64,000 nt of DNA from Adiantum capillus-veneris (taxonomy: Eukaryota; Streptophyta; Polypodiopsida; Polypodiales; Pteridaceae): positions 129,838,574 to 129,902,573 of the forward strand of contig CM043962.1 of NCBI GenBank assembly GCA_014529385.2, read 5' to 3'. Positions 11,882 to 23,586 of the stretch are shown here, piece after piece. The translations under genes and the position numbers were made by a program. Under the pieces are notes generated by a model. The model was not told where the DNA came from. It was given only the letters and a program-made list of their open reading frames with translations, and made no database searches. Every line of letters begins with the position of its first letter. Position 1 is the stretch's first letter.

Positions 11882-12358
11882 TTTCACAAACTGCTGATGT
11901 GTCAAGCCATTGAAAAACATAGCCAACCTGCACATTCCGGCTCAAAGGCCTAAACCCTAAGTGAAGAAGCTGAAGATGCAGGAGAAGTTTTACCGACTTA
12001 CTAACTCTTGTCGAGTGGCCTATTTTAAAGAAGAAGAAGTCCTACCAACTTATGGGACCCTGTCCGATGGGGCCCAAGTGACATAAAGGCATCAAAATAA
12101 AGTTGGACCCAGCACACACACATACACAGGCTAATTTGCGAGCCGATGATGTGGCAATTGTTGCACGGATTTCCGGATTTTATGTTGATTGTTGAAGTGA
12201 CAGATTGTACAGAATTCCGCGTTTTGCACTAGCTTGTTGACGTGGCAGCTTGCATGGATTTCCGTTATTTACGGTGGCTGATTTTCAGCTCCAGCTTTTG
12301 TGCCAGATGCTTTTGAGTTTGATTGCTTTTCATGTAACTTCTTTTCAAGGCCAAGGGC

Positions 12359-13552
12359 TGTCACGTGACACATCCAACCCTATGTGTCCGTGGACAAGCT
12401 ATAGCATGACGAGGGTTTAGTTTAGTCAAGTCAGTTTAGAGTAGGAAGTGATCCGGCACTTTTGTGAGTCTGCTCGCAGACCGTGCATGACCAGACACGT
12501 AGAGTAGATGCATATCCTCCGGTTGCACACAACATGATCATCAGATTTCCATCAGAACCCATCAAGAGCATTTTTACAGTGCATAGACCTATTTTCCCTA
12601 TTTTTTGACATTTTTCACTTATTATTTTTAAGTGACTTTTGTTGGGAACTAGGTAGGGCAATTTTGCTAAGTTTGTATATCTAGAAACCTAGCGCTAGCA
12701 CTTTCTGGCAGAAGAGGCAGCAGGAGCTTCGGTTCAACAGGCACCTTCTCAGCAAGACCGCCCAAGCAGTTGACCTAGCGTTTTCTGCAAGGAGATCCAA
12801 ATTCAGCCCTTGGCGTTTTTGCATTTCAGATCAGCAGATCCACAGCAAGGCACAGCAGATCCACAGCAGAAGCCCCAATGTTAGCAGATTTCCACAGCAG
12901 AGCCCAAATCAGCCCTAGCGTTTTTACATCAGCCTGACACCCTCAGCGTTTTTGCAAATCTTCGCGACAGAATCAGCCCATAGACCAGCGTTTTCAGTTT
13001 TCAGCAGTTAGAACCCGCAGAAGAAGTCCCAAACCTCGCAGATCTCACCTTCTTGCAGCAGATCCTTGCCGAACGGTCAGATCTCGGGAAGCTTGCAGAT
13101 TCAGCCCGGAAAACGCAGATTTCAGCATTTGCATTTTCATCGCATCGTCATCATCGACATAGAGTCAGAATTCAGCATATAAAGATTTGCAGAATTCAGC
13201 CATTAGCGTTTTTAGATTTCAGCCCGTCTCGTCGCCGTCCTCATCGTTGTCGACATCGTCGGCAAGTCCAAAGCATTGTAGAGATTTGTGCAATCAATAG
13301 TAGACCGCTCTCGCTGTAGAGAGTGGGGCCTTCAGAGGAGGGTTTGACAACATTCTGGTGTCGTATTCTCTTCTCTCTCTATCTCTCAGTCTCAGTACCT
13401 TCATTCACAGTGTTTATCCACTTGTTTGTGATCACTTGCACTCTCACCAAAGGAACGAAAGGCTCTCCCTTCCGTAAGTAAAAGAAACCTTGAGCACAGT
13501 TCGGAGCACTCATCTTGAGCAAAGTTCAACATTCATTCTGCTGCGCCTTACA
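12359..13552 (+). repeat. 5' LTR of element C
   Basis: 1194 bp, starting TGTCACGTGACACATCC and ending CCTTACA. It contains a TATA-like GTATATCTAGAAACC about 300 bp in, many AGCGTTTTT/CAGATTTCAGC motifs, a TCG-rich tract and a CT-rich tract. Open frames in it on either strand are not genes. Confidence 0.9.
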
Positions 13553-13553
13553 T

Positions 13554-13570
13554 TGGTATTAGAGCATTGA
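13554..13570 (+). other. Primer-binding site of element C
   Basis: TGGTATTAGAGC, one mismatch from the initiator tRNA-Met complement TGGTATCAGAGC, one base after the LTR end. Confidence 0.75.
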
Positions 13571-13760
13571 AGGAGCTCCCGAAGCCTTTGTGTCGCTTTC
13601 GGTGCGGCCCAAAGAAGCAAGCTTTGCAGACCTTTATGAAGTTAAAGTATCGCACGACCCACGCATCAGAGTGGGCCATTGAAGAGTCCTTCCCAGGATT
13701 CCGGATGTTATTGGCGATCTCCCTCGACGCCATATAGTTCAGTACCAATACCTCACTTTG

Positions 13761-13772
13761 AAAAGGAGGGGA
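13761..13772 (+). other. Polypurine tract of element C
   Basis: AAAAGGAGGGGA immediately before the TGTCACG start of the 3' LTR. Confidence 0.8.
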
Positions 13773-15141
13773 TGTCACGTGACACATCCAACCCTATGTG
13801 TCCGTGGACAAGCTACAGCATGACCAGGGTTCAGTTCAGTCAAGTCAGTCTAGAATAGGAAGTGATCCGGCACTTTTGTGAGTGTGTTCGCAGACCGTGC
13901 ATGACCAGATACGTAGAGTAGATGCATATCCTCCGGTTGCACACTGCATGATCATTAGATTTCCATCAGAACCCATCAAGAGCATTTTTACAGTGCATAG
14001 ACCTATTTTTCCTATTTTTTGACATTTTTTACTTATTATTTTTAAGTGACTTTTGTTGGGAACTAGGTAGGGCAATTTTGCTAAGTTTGTATATATAGAA
14101 ACCTAGCGCTAACACTTTCTGGCAGAAGAGGCAGCAGGAGCTTCAGTTCAACAGGCCATAGTAACAGGGAATGGCCATTTTCAGGTCCCCGTTCCCCGTT
14201 CCCATCCCAATTTCCCGTTCCGAATCCCCGTTCCGTGTTTCAAACGTGAGTATCCGAAACATGGAATGGCATTTCATGCATGTTGCCGTTCCCCGTTCCC
14301 CATTCCGATTTCCCGTTTCGGGTACTATGCAACAGGCACCTTCTCAGCAAGACCCCCCAAGCAGTTGACCTAGCGTCTTCTGCAAGGAGATCCAAATTCA
14401 GCCGTTGGCGTTTTTGCATTGCAGATTAGGAGATCCACAGCAAGGCACAGTAGATCCACAGCAAGACACAAGAGAAGCCCCAACGTTAGCAGATTTCCAC
14501 AGCAGAACCCAAATCAGCCCTAGCGTTTTGCATCAGCGTGACACCCTCAACGTTTTTGCCAATCTTCGCGACAGAATCAGCCCATAGACCAGCGTTTTCA
14601 GTTTTCAGCAGTTAGAACCCGCAGAAGAAGTCCCAAACCTCGTAGATCTCACCTTCCCGCAGCAGATCCTCGCCGCACGGTCATATCTCGGCAGATTTCA
14701 GCATCTGCATTTTCAACTCGTCGTCGTCGCATCGTCGTCATCGACATAGAGCCAGAATTCAGCAGATAAAGATTTCTAGAATTCAGCCATTAGTGTTTTC
14801 AGATTTCAGCCCGTCTCGTCGTCGTCTTCATCGTCGTCAACATTGTCGGCAAGTTCAAAGCATTGTAGAGATTTGTGCAATCAATAGTAGACCGTTCTCG
14901 CCATAGAGAGAGGGGCCTTCGGAGGAGGGTTTGACAACATTCTGGTGTCGTATTCTCTTCTCTCTCTATCTCTCAGTTTCAGTACCTTCATTCACAGTGT
15001 TTATCCACTTGTTTGTGATCACTTGCACCTCTCTCACTAAAGGAATAGAAGGCTCTCCCTTCGTAAGTAAAAGGAACCTTGAGCACAGTTCGGAGCACTC
15101 ATCTTGAGTAAAGTTCAACATTCATTCCGCTGCACCTTAGA
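13773..15141 (+). repeat. 3' LTR of element C (with inserted MITE)
   Basis: 1369 bp, or about 1188 bp once the 173-bp insertion and its 8-bp duplicate are left out, matching the 1194-bp 5' LTR. It ends CCTTAGA where the 5' copy has CCTTACA. Differences from the 5' LTR are scattered, so the element is older than element A. Confidence 0.9.
14157..14329 (+). mobile_element. hAT-like MITE (173 bp)
   Basis: Terminal CATAGTA at the left and TACTATG at the right form a 7-bp inverted repeat. The flanks carry a perfect 8-bp duplication, caacaggc (14149-14156 and 14330-14337). The paired 5' LTR (around 12750) has a single caacaggc and no insert, which proves the insertion. Subterminal GTTCCCCGTTCCC-type repeats occur on both sides. 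An 8-bp duplication and repeats of this kind are typical of hAT transposons. It encodes nothing. Confidence 0.9.
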
Positions 15142-15411
15142 AGGGCCAGTATATATGTGCAGAGTGCTCATTCTCTGGCATGCTTCAGTGTGAAGGTGCA
15201 GGGATTGGAGTACCGACATTGTATTGAGTTGAGGCAATATAAAGAAATACCGAAAGAGGCGTAAACATTTTGGGGCCAATACTCTCTGGGGTGGGATTCC
15301 GCCACTGTGTCGCGTTTGCTCTCTCTCTTTGAGTTTCAGTTGTTATTGAAGTGCTAAAAGTCTGTTCAGTCCGTTCTTTTCCGTTGGCACGTGGTGCCCC
15401 GTCTTGTGACA

Positions 15412-16337
15412 CATTGTGTAGCCATCTCATCCTCCGACACCAGTATCCAATCATCTCATCTAGATAGACATCTTGATGCACTAGAATCTCATTCAGTTCA
15501 CATTCGGTTCTCATTCACTTAGCATCACATCCAGGTCTCGTTGATGTTTAACGGATGTCTAGATGCACTAAGTTCAAATCATTACCATAGCAAGAGATCC
15601 GATACACAGTAACCAGATGACGGAAGTGGGTACCCCCCCTGGCCCCATAAATAGGTGCCCAACGTGAGGTAGGGCAAAGCGTGGAAAAATCCCCTACGAC
15701 CCAACAAGAAAAGAAATAAATGAAATATGAGGGTGCCGGACAAGGTGGGCGGTCGGCCCAGAACTAGGCGGCCGGACAATGCAGCCTAGCCTAAATGCAT
15801 ATGCAAAGGGTGGCCAGCTTGGAGGCACACTGGCCGTACATGCATGCCCTAGACCTTTGAAGCAAGAGTGGTGTAAATCTAACACCCAAATTTACACCCC
15901 CTCTCAGCACCGGATGTTGAACAAACCACATGAAGTCGAAGATGTGAGGCAAATGATGAAGATGTCTCTTGCCATGTCCGCTGAAGGACAATACTCCATG
16001 AGTGTAGCAGTAGTTTGGAGTGTCCCAATTGCTAAGAGATCTCCATGGAAAAGTGCCGTTACGAGCAGTGTTGTAAACTGCTGTACTCTGTCGATACAGG
16101 GTGAAGATACTGCGTGAAGTCCCGAACTGAGTGTAAAAAACAACTCCTTGTCGTGAAAGAAGTGCCAATAGACCTGCAAGTGTCCTGGCCAATAGGATCT
16201 GTGGTACGTAATCATCCTGTATCAAGAAGGGAAGCCAGACTGAGCAGTTTGCGTTGTGAAGATCCTTTGAGAAGAGGAAAGGCCAGATCAATCTGTCTGT
16301 GCCATCTTGCTTGTATCTCTTGCCTCCGATCCTCCGG
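15412..16337 (+). other. No recognisable gene
   Basis: Sequence between the old LTR end and the next gypsy element. Two overlapping minus-strand open frames (15791-16291 and 15904-16215) are long for the region but show no domain, start context or family likeness that I recognise. I see no LTR ends or inverted repeats. Confidence 0.4.
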
Positions 16338-16824
16338 TGTTAACCAAAACAGAATCTGCGCCAACGCCACCAAACCGCAACTTGGACACTCACAAGGACT
16401 GTTGACGTGGTTGATTGTATGGATTTGTGGAATCTGCACTGACACGCTGACGTGGCAGACAATACGGATTTCCACGTTTGGCGTTGACAACTGCTAACGT
16501 GGCTGTACGGAAATCCCGCTTTTTAAGTTGACAGACTGACGTGGCAGAATTGTATGGAATTCCGCTTTTCGCGTTGGCTGATTTTACTTGCAGATTTTGA
16601 GCCAGTTGCTTTTGAGAGATTATTGCTTTTGAGTTTGAAGCTTTTGGGGCTTTGCTATTAGCATCCCTTGTAATGTTTATAAGTGACCTAAGGGGGCTCA
16701 TTTTGCAAAGCATCTGAACGCAGAGTCTGAGAGCGAGCACCCACGGGAGTTGTACTTTGCTCAAAGATTAATATAAAAAGAAATACTGAAAGGGGCACCA
16801 ATCTTTGGGGCCAATACTCCGCCG

Positions 16825-16860
<36 letters not shown>

Positions 16861-16932
16861 GTTCAGTGATTACAAAGTTTATGTTCGTGTGTTGCTATTG
16901 GTTTCTCGCTTGGAGTGTCCAAGCCGGTTACA
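16338..16932 (+). repeat. 5' LTR of element B2
   Basis: It ends AAGCCGGTTACA and matches the 3' LTR from the CTCACAAGGACTGTTGACGTGG block onward. The first 45 bp are diverged, so the start is approximate. It holds repeated TGACGTGGCAGA units, a (CT)n tract at 16826-16857 and the family blocks AATATAAAAAGAAATAC and TTGGGGCCAATACTC. Confidence 0.75.
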
Positions 16933-16933
16933 G

Positions 16934-16950
16934 TGGTATCAGAGCACAAA
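16934..16950 (+). other. Primer-binding site of element B2
   Basis: TGGTATCAGAGCACAAA, a perfect 12-base match to the initiator tRNA-Met complement, one base after the LTR. Confidence 0.85.
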
Positions 16951-17138
16951 AAGATTCTTCTTCTACGGAGGATCCGATCCTTTTTTGCAACACACGCAGA
17001 CTTTCGAGAAAGAATGTTCGTGTCCCGACCCGGAATTATTAGCCACTCCCACCCTTCATACATCGCACATCGGGCGTGCTCCCGTCTTCATCGCTCTGTC
17101 TTACAGGGCATAAGCCATAAAGAATCCCAGATTACACA

Positions 17139-17340
17139 TGGGTTCTCGTGGAGAATCTGACAAAGATAACACCTCTCAATGGGCAGGGAAAAGAAAAGTT
17201 GAAATCCGGTGCACGAATTGAAGAAAAGAATGAAGATTTGGACAGATTCTTGGTGGAAAATATTGCCAAAACGGAGTACAAGTGTCAATTGCAGGTTGAC
17301 ACATCTAGGTCTGCTACTCCATAGATCCGAGACTTGCGAA
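17139..17340 (+). pseudogene. Possible gag N-terminus of element B2
   Basis: An ATG at 17139 opens MGSRGESDKDNTS followed by a charged stretch and then stops. Its place after the primer-binding site fits the start of gag, but there is no diagnostic domain. Confidence 0.35.
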
Positions 17341-17579
17341 ACACTTGAAGGATTACCCGATTAATAAGATTTACTCGAGATGGCTTGTGGCCATTGCTTC
17401 TCCTCTCAGGTTGGGAGGAAAGCCGAAAGGACAGACAAGTGCAGAAAAGCAGAACCTGTACTCACAGAAAGAGATGGACAAGAACTCTTGAAACTAGTCT
17501 TGCTTGGTGGGCATAGCTACAGAATATCTATGGAGCCTAATAGGACATACACAAATTAAGCACTAAAGTAAACAACTGC

Positions 17580-17630
<51 letters not shown>

Positions 17631-20600
17631 GTAGCAGCATACCTTGCAGTCCTTGCTGTCATCTATCCTCGAGTCTATTTGTGCTAATATTATCGACAAA
17701 TTAGCTCCAGCGCTATTTTTATTACGAACGTGGCTCCAAAGAAACAAGAAAATGGTTAAAGCATCAATGAACTGCAACAAGAAATGAAGTGCCTTACTTA
17801 CTTGCAACGCTGTATTGGTGCTTTTCGATTGTCCAATCTACAGGCCAATATTTGAGTCAAGCTTCAAAAAAGCAATGTGAATTGTTAAACATATCGTCTT
17901 GCAATGAAACGTCACAGACTGAAAGTGCAAAGTATATTGTGCACGTCATGCAGAAGTGCCATACAATAGTATGGTGGAGAGTTGGCACTGTGGTCTCTCC
18001 AAAAATTATAAGAAACGGAAGCCGTGCCTTGCCCCGTAGCATTTATGTGTTGCGCCAAGCAAATGCATAGACATGGGGAATTGGATGTAGATAACAGACC
18101 TTGCAGTGTTGTCGAGCTGGAGTCGTGCTTGTGCAATCGAAAAGTCCAATGTTGTGAGTATATGTCCTCTCTATCAGGCACAAAACACGCATTAAGTCAA
18201 ATACAAAAGATGTAGAATATTGATTAAGCTTAACAAGTAAAGAGAAGTAGATGTAACTTTTATGTTTCATATCAAAGATCCACTACATAAAGAGTTATGG
18301 ATGCTTGTATTCAATTAAAATTTTGTCAGGGAAATTTGGCGTGTCTGTTCACTAGCTCTCACAGTGGGCTTGTTCTGATCTATTTTTTGACTAAGTACAG
18401 TCCAACAATAAGGCTATGCAATCGTTAGCAGATGTCAACAGTATGTGACAGCCATTTACAAATGTCAACAACAACAGATTGCAGTCAACAACATGCTACA
18501 ACGTTCTTGCCATTTGCCAATAGTAGCCTAGAGTCTTTGATAGACGCCAAGTGCCGAGAGCAGCCTTTAAGAGATATCAACTGCTTCTAGTATCCGTTGC
18601 CAGCCTGCTCCTTCAATTGCATCCAAAGACTCATGCAGCTTCCACCCAACAACTTTGTGTGCAATCGTATCACAGGCTGGCAATTCGAGTGAGTACATAC
18701 ACTACATGTTGATGCATTGTTTCTTGCATTCAAAGTGCTCCTGATCATTAGGAAGTAGCAACACTGCAGATGCCGACGAGGGTGCAGATACCGACGATAG
18801 AGGTAGGTTGCGGTGAGGAAAGCAACAAGGGCGTAAGTATGATGGGTAGTGACTGCTATTTTAACGTCGCTACACGATTGCTGCATGATAATAAATCGTA
18901 TTAAAAGCACACCAAGCGGGCCATGCGGTTCGGATCTGGGTCAATGGCATAGATCATGCCAAGCATCTGCTTGTAGGATCAGGAAGCCAACAAACCTCAT
19001 TAGGCTTATTGAGTAAATATCGAACCAACATCTTAGCTTTCATCTTCACACGAGGTCGAGGTATGCAATTTAGAAAGACGAAAGGGAGTATAAAATGTTG
19101 CTGAGCTACAACACATTCAAGCCTTACCATTTGGACAAAAAGAAACTAGCATTTTGCTGCAAAATCATTGAGATCATTTGCTCCACAGCATCAACTTTGT
19201 GTCTATCTTTGTAAATATGCAGATATTCCTTATCTGCATGCCCACTTTCTTCTCCTCTTCTCGTAGTCGGAAGGGCACCATCTTCATCTCCGTGACTTGG
19301 TTGGAGTGGACCTTCGTCTGGGTATTGTTGCCCTTCTATGTGAGCATGCAACGCCCGCAAAAGTTCGTTCTCTTTACGGATCTTTACTTTAGGAACGTCT
19401 CCTTCTTTATTGGATACGAGGTAGCCCTCTTCATCTCCACATAACAAGGGCAAGAGGAAGCCTTATTCATCTTCATGTACCTCAGGCTCAAAGGGTATCA
19501 ATGTTTTGCATCTTCTCCTTCTCCTTCATCGACTTCGTTGTGAGGGAGGAAGTTCAAAACTGATGGAAGGCAGAGGTGTGGCCACCTGCAAGGGGCTGTG
19601 GCACCTCTCCCACATGCGCACTGAACGAGGTCGATGATGAGTTGCGCTGATGCTTTGTCAGAATAGCCGATGTTGGCTTCAGATCTCTGCAGACCTTCAA
19701 ACAGCTCTCAACCCATCGTCATGGCGGCAGTTGCTTTTCGACGAAAATTAAACGACTGAGTAAGGTTGAAGGTTACCAAGGTTGTTGGCTGTGCAATTAG
19801 CATTGAGGGCAATGGCCTCGATCATGCCAAGCGACCACCTCCAGGCTCTACAAAGTGAAAAACGACATTAGGCTCACCAAGTAAAACCTTCATTAGGCTT
19901 ACCAAGTAAAAAGTTGAGCCGTGTTTTTTTCATGCAGATGAGTGGCAGGATGCAGGTCGCCCACTTCCTCTATGGCCACGGTTGGCCGCTATTGCCGTCT
20001 CCGAGCGTTTCGTTGGTGTCATTGCTTTCCATATTCTCATTTACCATGAAGGATATAAAGCTTGCAGATCCCCAATTCCTCTTCTTCCTCTCCCTCTTCT
20101 TCAATGAATGCCGCTCCCACCTCCGCCTCCTCCTGCTCTATGTTCTCCTCCCTTTCGCACCTTGGCGACTTCTCTCATGGGCATCATACAGTGTCCGCCC
20201 TCCTCGCTGGTGATGCGTCTTTTCTCGGATAGCACTTTGCAAGCTTTGCTTGCAAGCTTCAAGGACATCCAACTGCTCTTCCTGCTTTCTGTTCCCCTTG
20301 ATGAGCATGCATGGGCAAAGAGCTTCCCTTCCGTCCTATCATGGTCCTTCCTTTGCTTGAGCGCTACTTGCTGCATCAGGGCATGCTTGTTTTGTGAGCA
20401 ACGGTACCCTTGCTCCTTGCGGTTCTACTACTTGCAGTGTTGCAATAGCATCATCGGCGCGCGCCTCTTCAGGCACTGCGACAACTTTCGATGGCACTGC
20501 CTAACATTGGCAGAAGCCTTATTTTGTGGCAAGTCTGGGTGACGCTGCTACAGGGGACGCAAAAGGACGGTGTCGAACACCATATTCATAACGACAGGGA

Positions 20601-20722
20601 AGGTATGGGTACTGAAGGGATTGATCGCTCTAGTACTGGTGCTAATTCTCAGCATGCAGGAGGCGCATCATCAAGAGCAGGGCAGTAAAGTTGCAGCAAG
20701 ACGGCTCAGCATAGGTTCATCG
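17341..20722. other. Unassigned interior of element B2
   Basis: No retroelement domain is seen. A (GA)n tract lies at 17582-17628. On the minus strand two open stretches look mildly coding: 19124-19453 (acidic/basic, with ENELLRALHAHIEGQQ) and 20101-20376 (basic, ending in a Gly run). Neither has a recognised family. An approximately 85-bp motif recurs at about 18931, 19781 and 20975. This segment may be a later insertion or captured host DNA, but no insertion edges could be found. Confidence 0.3.
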
Positions 20723-20937
20723 CAAGTGATCAAGTCAGCCACTTATGATCACAACAGCCGTCGTGTGATCAAAGGAGAAGGAATGGGCAGAGAAGAACTC
20801 TAGGTGGCTTAACTTGGTGCCACTATCATCCAAGTGATCAAGTCAGCCACTTATGATCACAGCAGCAATCGTGCGATCAAAGCAGGACTGTGCAGAGAAG
20901 AACTTTAGGCGGCTTAACTTGGTGCCACTATCCACTG
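20723..20937 (+). repeat. Tandem duplication, 108-bp unit
   Basis: Two adjacent copies start CAAGTGATCAAGTCAGCC (20723 and 20831) and end TTAACTTGGTGCCACTATC. They differ at roughly ten positions. Each contains GATCA repeats that could pair. Confidence 0.85.
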
Positions 20938-21121
20938 TAAAAAGTAGCGCTGTTTTTACTTGTTACGTGGAGGCTCCTCGCCATGCAATTCGGGTTGTGG
21001 GCAATGGCTTCGATCTTGCCAAGTTGCCACTTGTGGGCTCAAAGATCCAAAAAACGACCTTTGGCTCACCAAGTAAAGAAGATGAACCAAAGGACCACAG
21101 AAGATAAAGAGCAGCAACCAA

Positions 21122-21571
21122 GTGCGGAAGAAAAGGAAAGATGAAAGCAGAAATGGTACCATATTGTGTGGGGCCCGATCCGAATCAGATGGACAAAAGT
21201 ACAAAACTTTGCCGCACTTGGGGCAAAGTGAAAGATTAGGAAGCCCTCATTTTTTTTTGGATAGAGGAGCCAAGGCCAACTTCTTTTCACTTGAATTGGC
21301 AGCTCGACTTGGAATTACGCCTGACAGGCTGAGGCCACAGGCGGAGGCTGTTCTAGCGGCATCCGGACGGGATGTTGCCATTACAACGATCATTGACAAA
21401 CTTCGTTTGCAATGTCAGGGGTGTTCAGGGCACGAGGACTTTTATATCATGCCTTTGGAAGGGTGTGATGTCCTCCGAGGAATCCCTTGGTACCACAAGA
21501 ACAACACCGTGGTTGACTATCGGGTTAAGAAAGCGACTTTGACAAATGAAGGGCAAAGAGATTGTACTTGA
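21122..21571 (+). pseudogene. Retropepsin of element B2
   Basis: The protease motif is FFLDRGAKANFF, followed by LAARLGI and a FYIMPLEGCDVLRGIPW block that parallels FHIMPLEGYDVLLGIPW of element A. Just upstream, LCRTWGKVKD is followed by TAG and then EALIFF, where element A has KVRDQ. The stop therefore replaces Gln. No terminal catalytic function is expected in this broken copy. Confidence 0.8.
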
Positions 21572-21639
21572 TGAAATTCAGTTTCTTTACTCAATTTTCT
21601 TGAGAGAACTGAATGAGATAGAAGGTCCATTATGTTGAC

Positions 21640-22315
21640 TTCGAAAAAGAACGACAAGATTTTTTGCAATAGGGACCGACTGTTTCTGTGAAGGCGTACA
21701 AAGCGAGTTGCCTCCTTTACGTCGTGAAGATCACATGATTCCTGGTAGTACACCACCGAATTGGCCTTCTTGCACAGTTAGCCGAGGCCAAGATAAAGAA
21801 GCAATGAACGAGAACAGATTTCCACATTACGAGGATCGATGATATACTCGACAGACTTCAGAATTCTACTTGCCGAATTGATACGAAGAGTGATTATCAT
21901 TAGATCTGAATTGCTTTTGGAGACGTCTACAAGACACCTTTCATGACAACTTTTTGGATTTTCAGAGAGTACCAATCATTTGTTGGTTTTCCAGACATTG
22001 AGGAAACACAAATTGCTTATAAATGTGAAAAAGAGCGAGTTTTTCTTGCCTAAGATACATTTCTTGGGACGCATTGTTTCAGCAGAAAGGGTACACATGG
22101 ATCCGGCCAAGAGTGACACTATCCGCGATTGGCCTGCCTTGAAGAATGTTCATGAAGTTAGAAGCTTCTTGGGCTTGTGTTCTTACTACCGGCGGTTCAT
22201 TCACAAGTTTGCAGAGGTAGCTTTCCCTTTGCACATATTGATTCAGAAAGGAGTTCCTTTCTTGTGGGGATCGACAGAGGTGTTTTCAGACACTAAAGGA
22301 AAAAATGATTACTAG
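21640..22315 (+). pseudogene. Reverse transcriptase of element B2
   Basis: Fragmentary 5' half (21640-21979), lacking a readable catalytic Asp pair. The second half is open: [48 protein letters not shown]. Frameshifts near 21980 and 22310. Confidence 0.8.
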
Positions 22316-22660
22316 ACTAGTGTTGGCTTTGCCAGACTTGCAAAAGCCATTCGAAGTTTATTGTGATGCTTGTGGTTTAGCCTGGGAGCGGTCTTAATGC
22401 AACAAGGCCATGTGATTGCTTATGAAAGCAGATTGTTTTTAAGGCCAGAATTGATAGCACAGATTTATGAGAAAGAGCTATTGGTAGGGATCCATGCTCT
22501 TACTCAGTGGCGATATTACCTACTTGAAGCTGATTTCACGGTCTTCACTGGTCATCAAAGTTTACACTACTTCTTGTCACAGAAGCAGCTTTTGGAAAAG
22601 CAGATGCGGTGCACTAACATCTTATCACAGTTTCACTTCCAGATTGTCCATGTTTAGGGA
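22316..22660 (+). pseudogene. RNase H of element B2
   Basis: Reads YCDACG-like then LGAVLMQQGHVIAYESR, YEKELLVGIHAL and HQSLHYFLSQ, and ends FHFQIVHV followed by TAG where element A has the Gln of HVQG. A one-base shift near 22370 splits it. Confidence 0.8.
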
Positions 22661-23586
22661 CAGAAAAACTTAGTGGGAGATGCTTTGTCTCGGAAGCCCC
22701 TTGTCTTGGCTATTTCCGCGATCCACCATAGAAGCTTTGAGGATATGGTTGACCAGTACGCCACCGATCCGGATTTTCCCGATGTGTTTACTCGGATATA
22801 GAACGTGGAGATAGTACCAGGATATTCCATACGAGATGGCTACTTGATGAAGAAAACGATGTTGTGTGTTACACAGCCGTTGAGGGAAAAGGTTTTGGCT
22901 GAGTGCCATGGTCCACCTTTTACGGGTCACCGTGGAATTGATACCACCTTGACAGGTGTGGAGCGTTATTTTCTTTAGACCGAGACTCAAGAAGGATGCG
23001 GACGAGTTTGTTAGTAGTTTGTTTCGTATGCCACAAGGTCAAGTTTGACAGGCATAAGGCAGAAGGATTACTACAGCCTTTACCCAGTACACCCGTCCTT
23101 GGGAAAGCATTGCAATGGATTTTATCTTTGATCTCCTGAAGACACAGAGTGGGCATGATGGCCTTTGGACGGTCATCAACGGATTCAGTAAGCAAGCTCA
23201 TTGCACTGCAATAAAGAAGACAGTTAAGCCCGCTCCTTTGGCGAAACTGTTCGAATATATGGCATGTTTGAGTCCATTGTTTCGGACAAAGATCCCCGCT
23301 CGGTCTACTAGTTGTTTTGGACGGCAATCTGGGAGAACATTGGCACGTGGTTGCAGTTCTCGTCCTCGTTCCACCTGTAGGCAGATTGGCAATTTGAAAT
23401 AGCCAATTCAATGGTTTTGAATCTGTTGAAGTCTTCTTCTTCGGATCAAAAGACTAAATGGGAAAGTATTTGCTCTTGGTGGAGTTTGCCTACAACGACA
23501 CATGGGAAAAACGCCTTTTGAAGTGTTCGAGAGTGCTAAGAAGCTTCTTCAATTTCTAAGCACCTAAGACAAGATTGTTTGAAGCA
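22661..23586 (+). pseudogene. Integrase of element B2, first part
   Basis: After DALSRKP come the zinc-binding region (FTGHRGID, CHKVKFDRH) and the catalytic core start ([14 protein letters not shown]). Several stops (TAG near 22800, 22977 and 23399) and shifts are present. The similarity breaks off at about 23586, just after CCTAAGACAAGATTGTTTGAAGC, where a displaced gag segment begins. Confidence 0.75.

Larger units (their letters stand above)
12359..15141 (+). mobile_element. Element C: 1.2-kb LTRs around a 220-bp noncoding interior
   Basis: Two direct LTRs (12359-13552 and 13773-15141) enclose only 13553-13772, which has a primer-binding site and a polypurine tract but no gag or pol. The target duplication agggc (12354-12358 and 15142-15146) shows the whole unit inserted as one piece into the older LTR. 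It is therefore a non-autonomous, TRIM-like element, though its LTRs are far longer than usual for that class. The same LTR family gives the solo LTR at 385-1517. Confidence 0.9.
11882..15411 (+). repeat. 3' LTR (family B) of the old gypsy element, split by element C
   Basis: The LTR starts degenerate (TTTCACAAACTG for TGTCACAAACTG) after a polypurine tract. It runs to 12358, is interrupted by the 12359-15141 insertion plus one target duplicate, and resumes at 15147 to end GTCTTGTGACA at 15411. Both halves together match the solo LTR at 10690-11121 read in the opposite direction, including the GGCCAAGGGC point where the insertion lies. Confidence 0.75.

Noticed and set aside
15791-16291. 166-codon minus-strand gene
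   Set aside because: No domain, an overlapping rival frame of similar length, and no family likeness.
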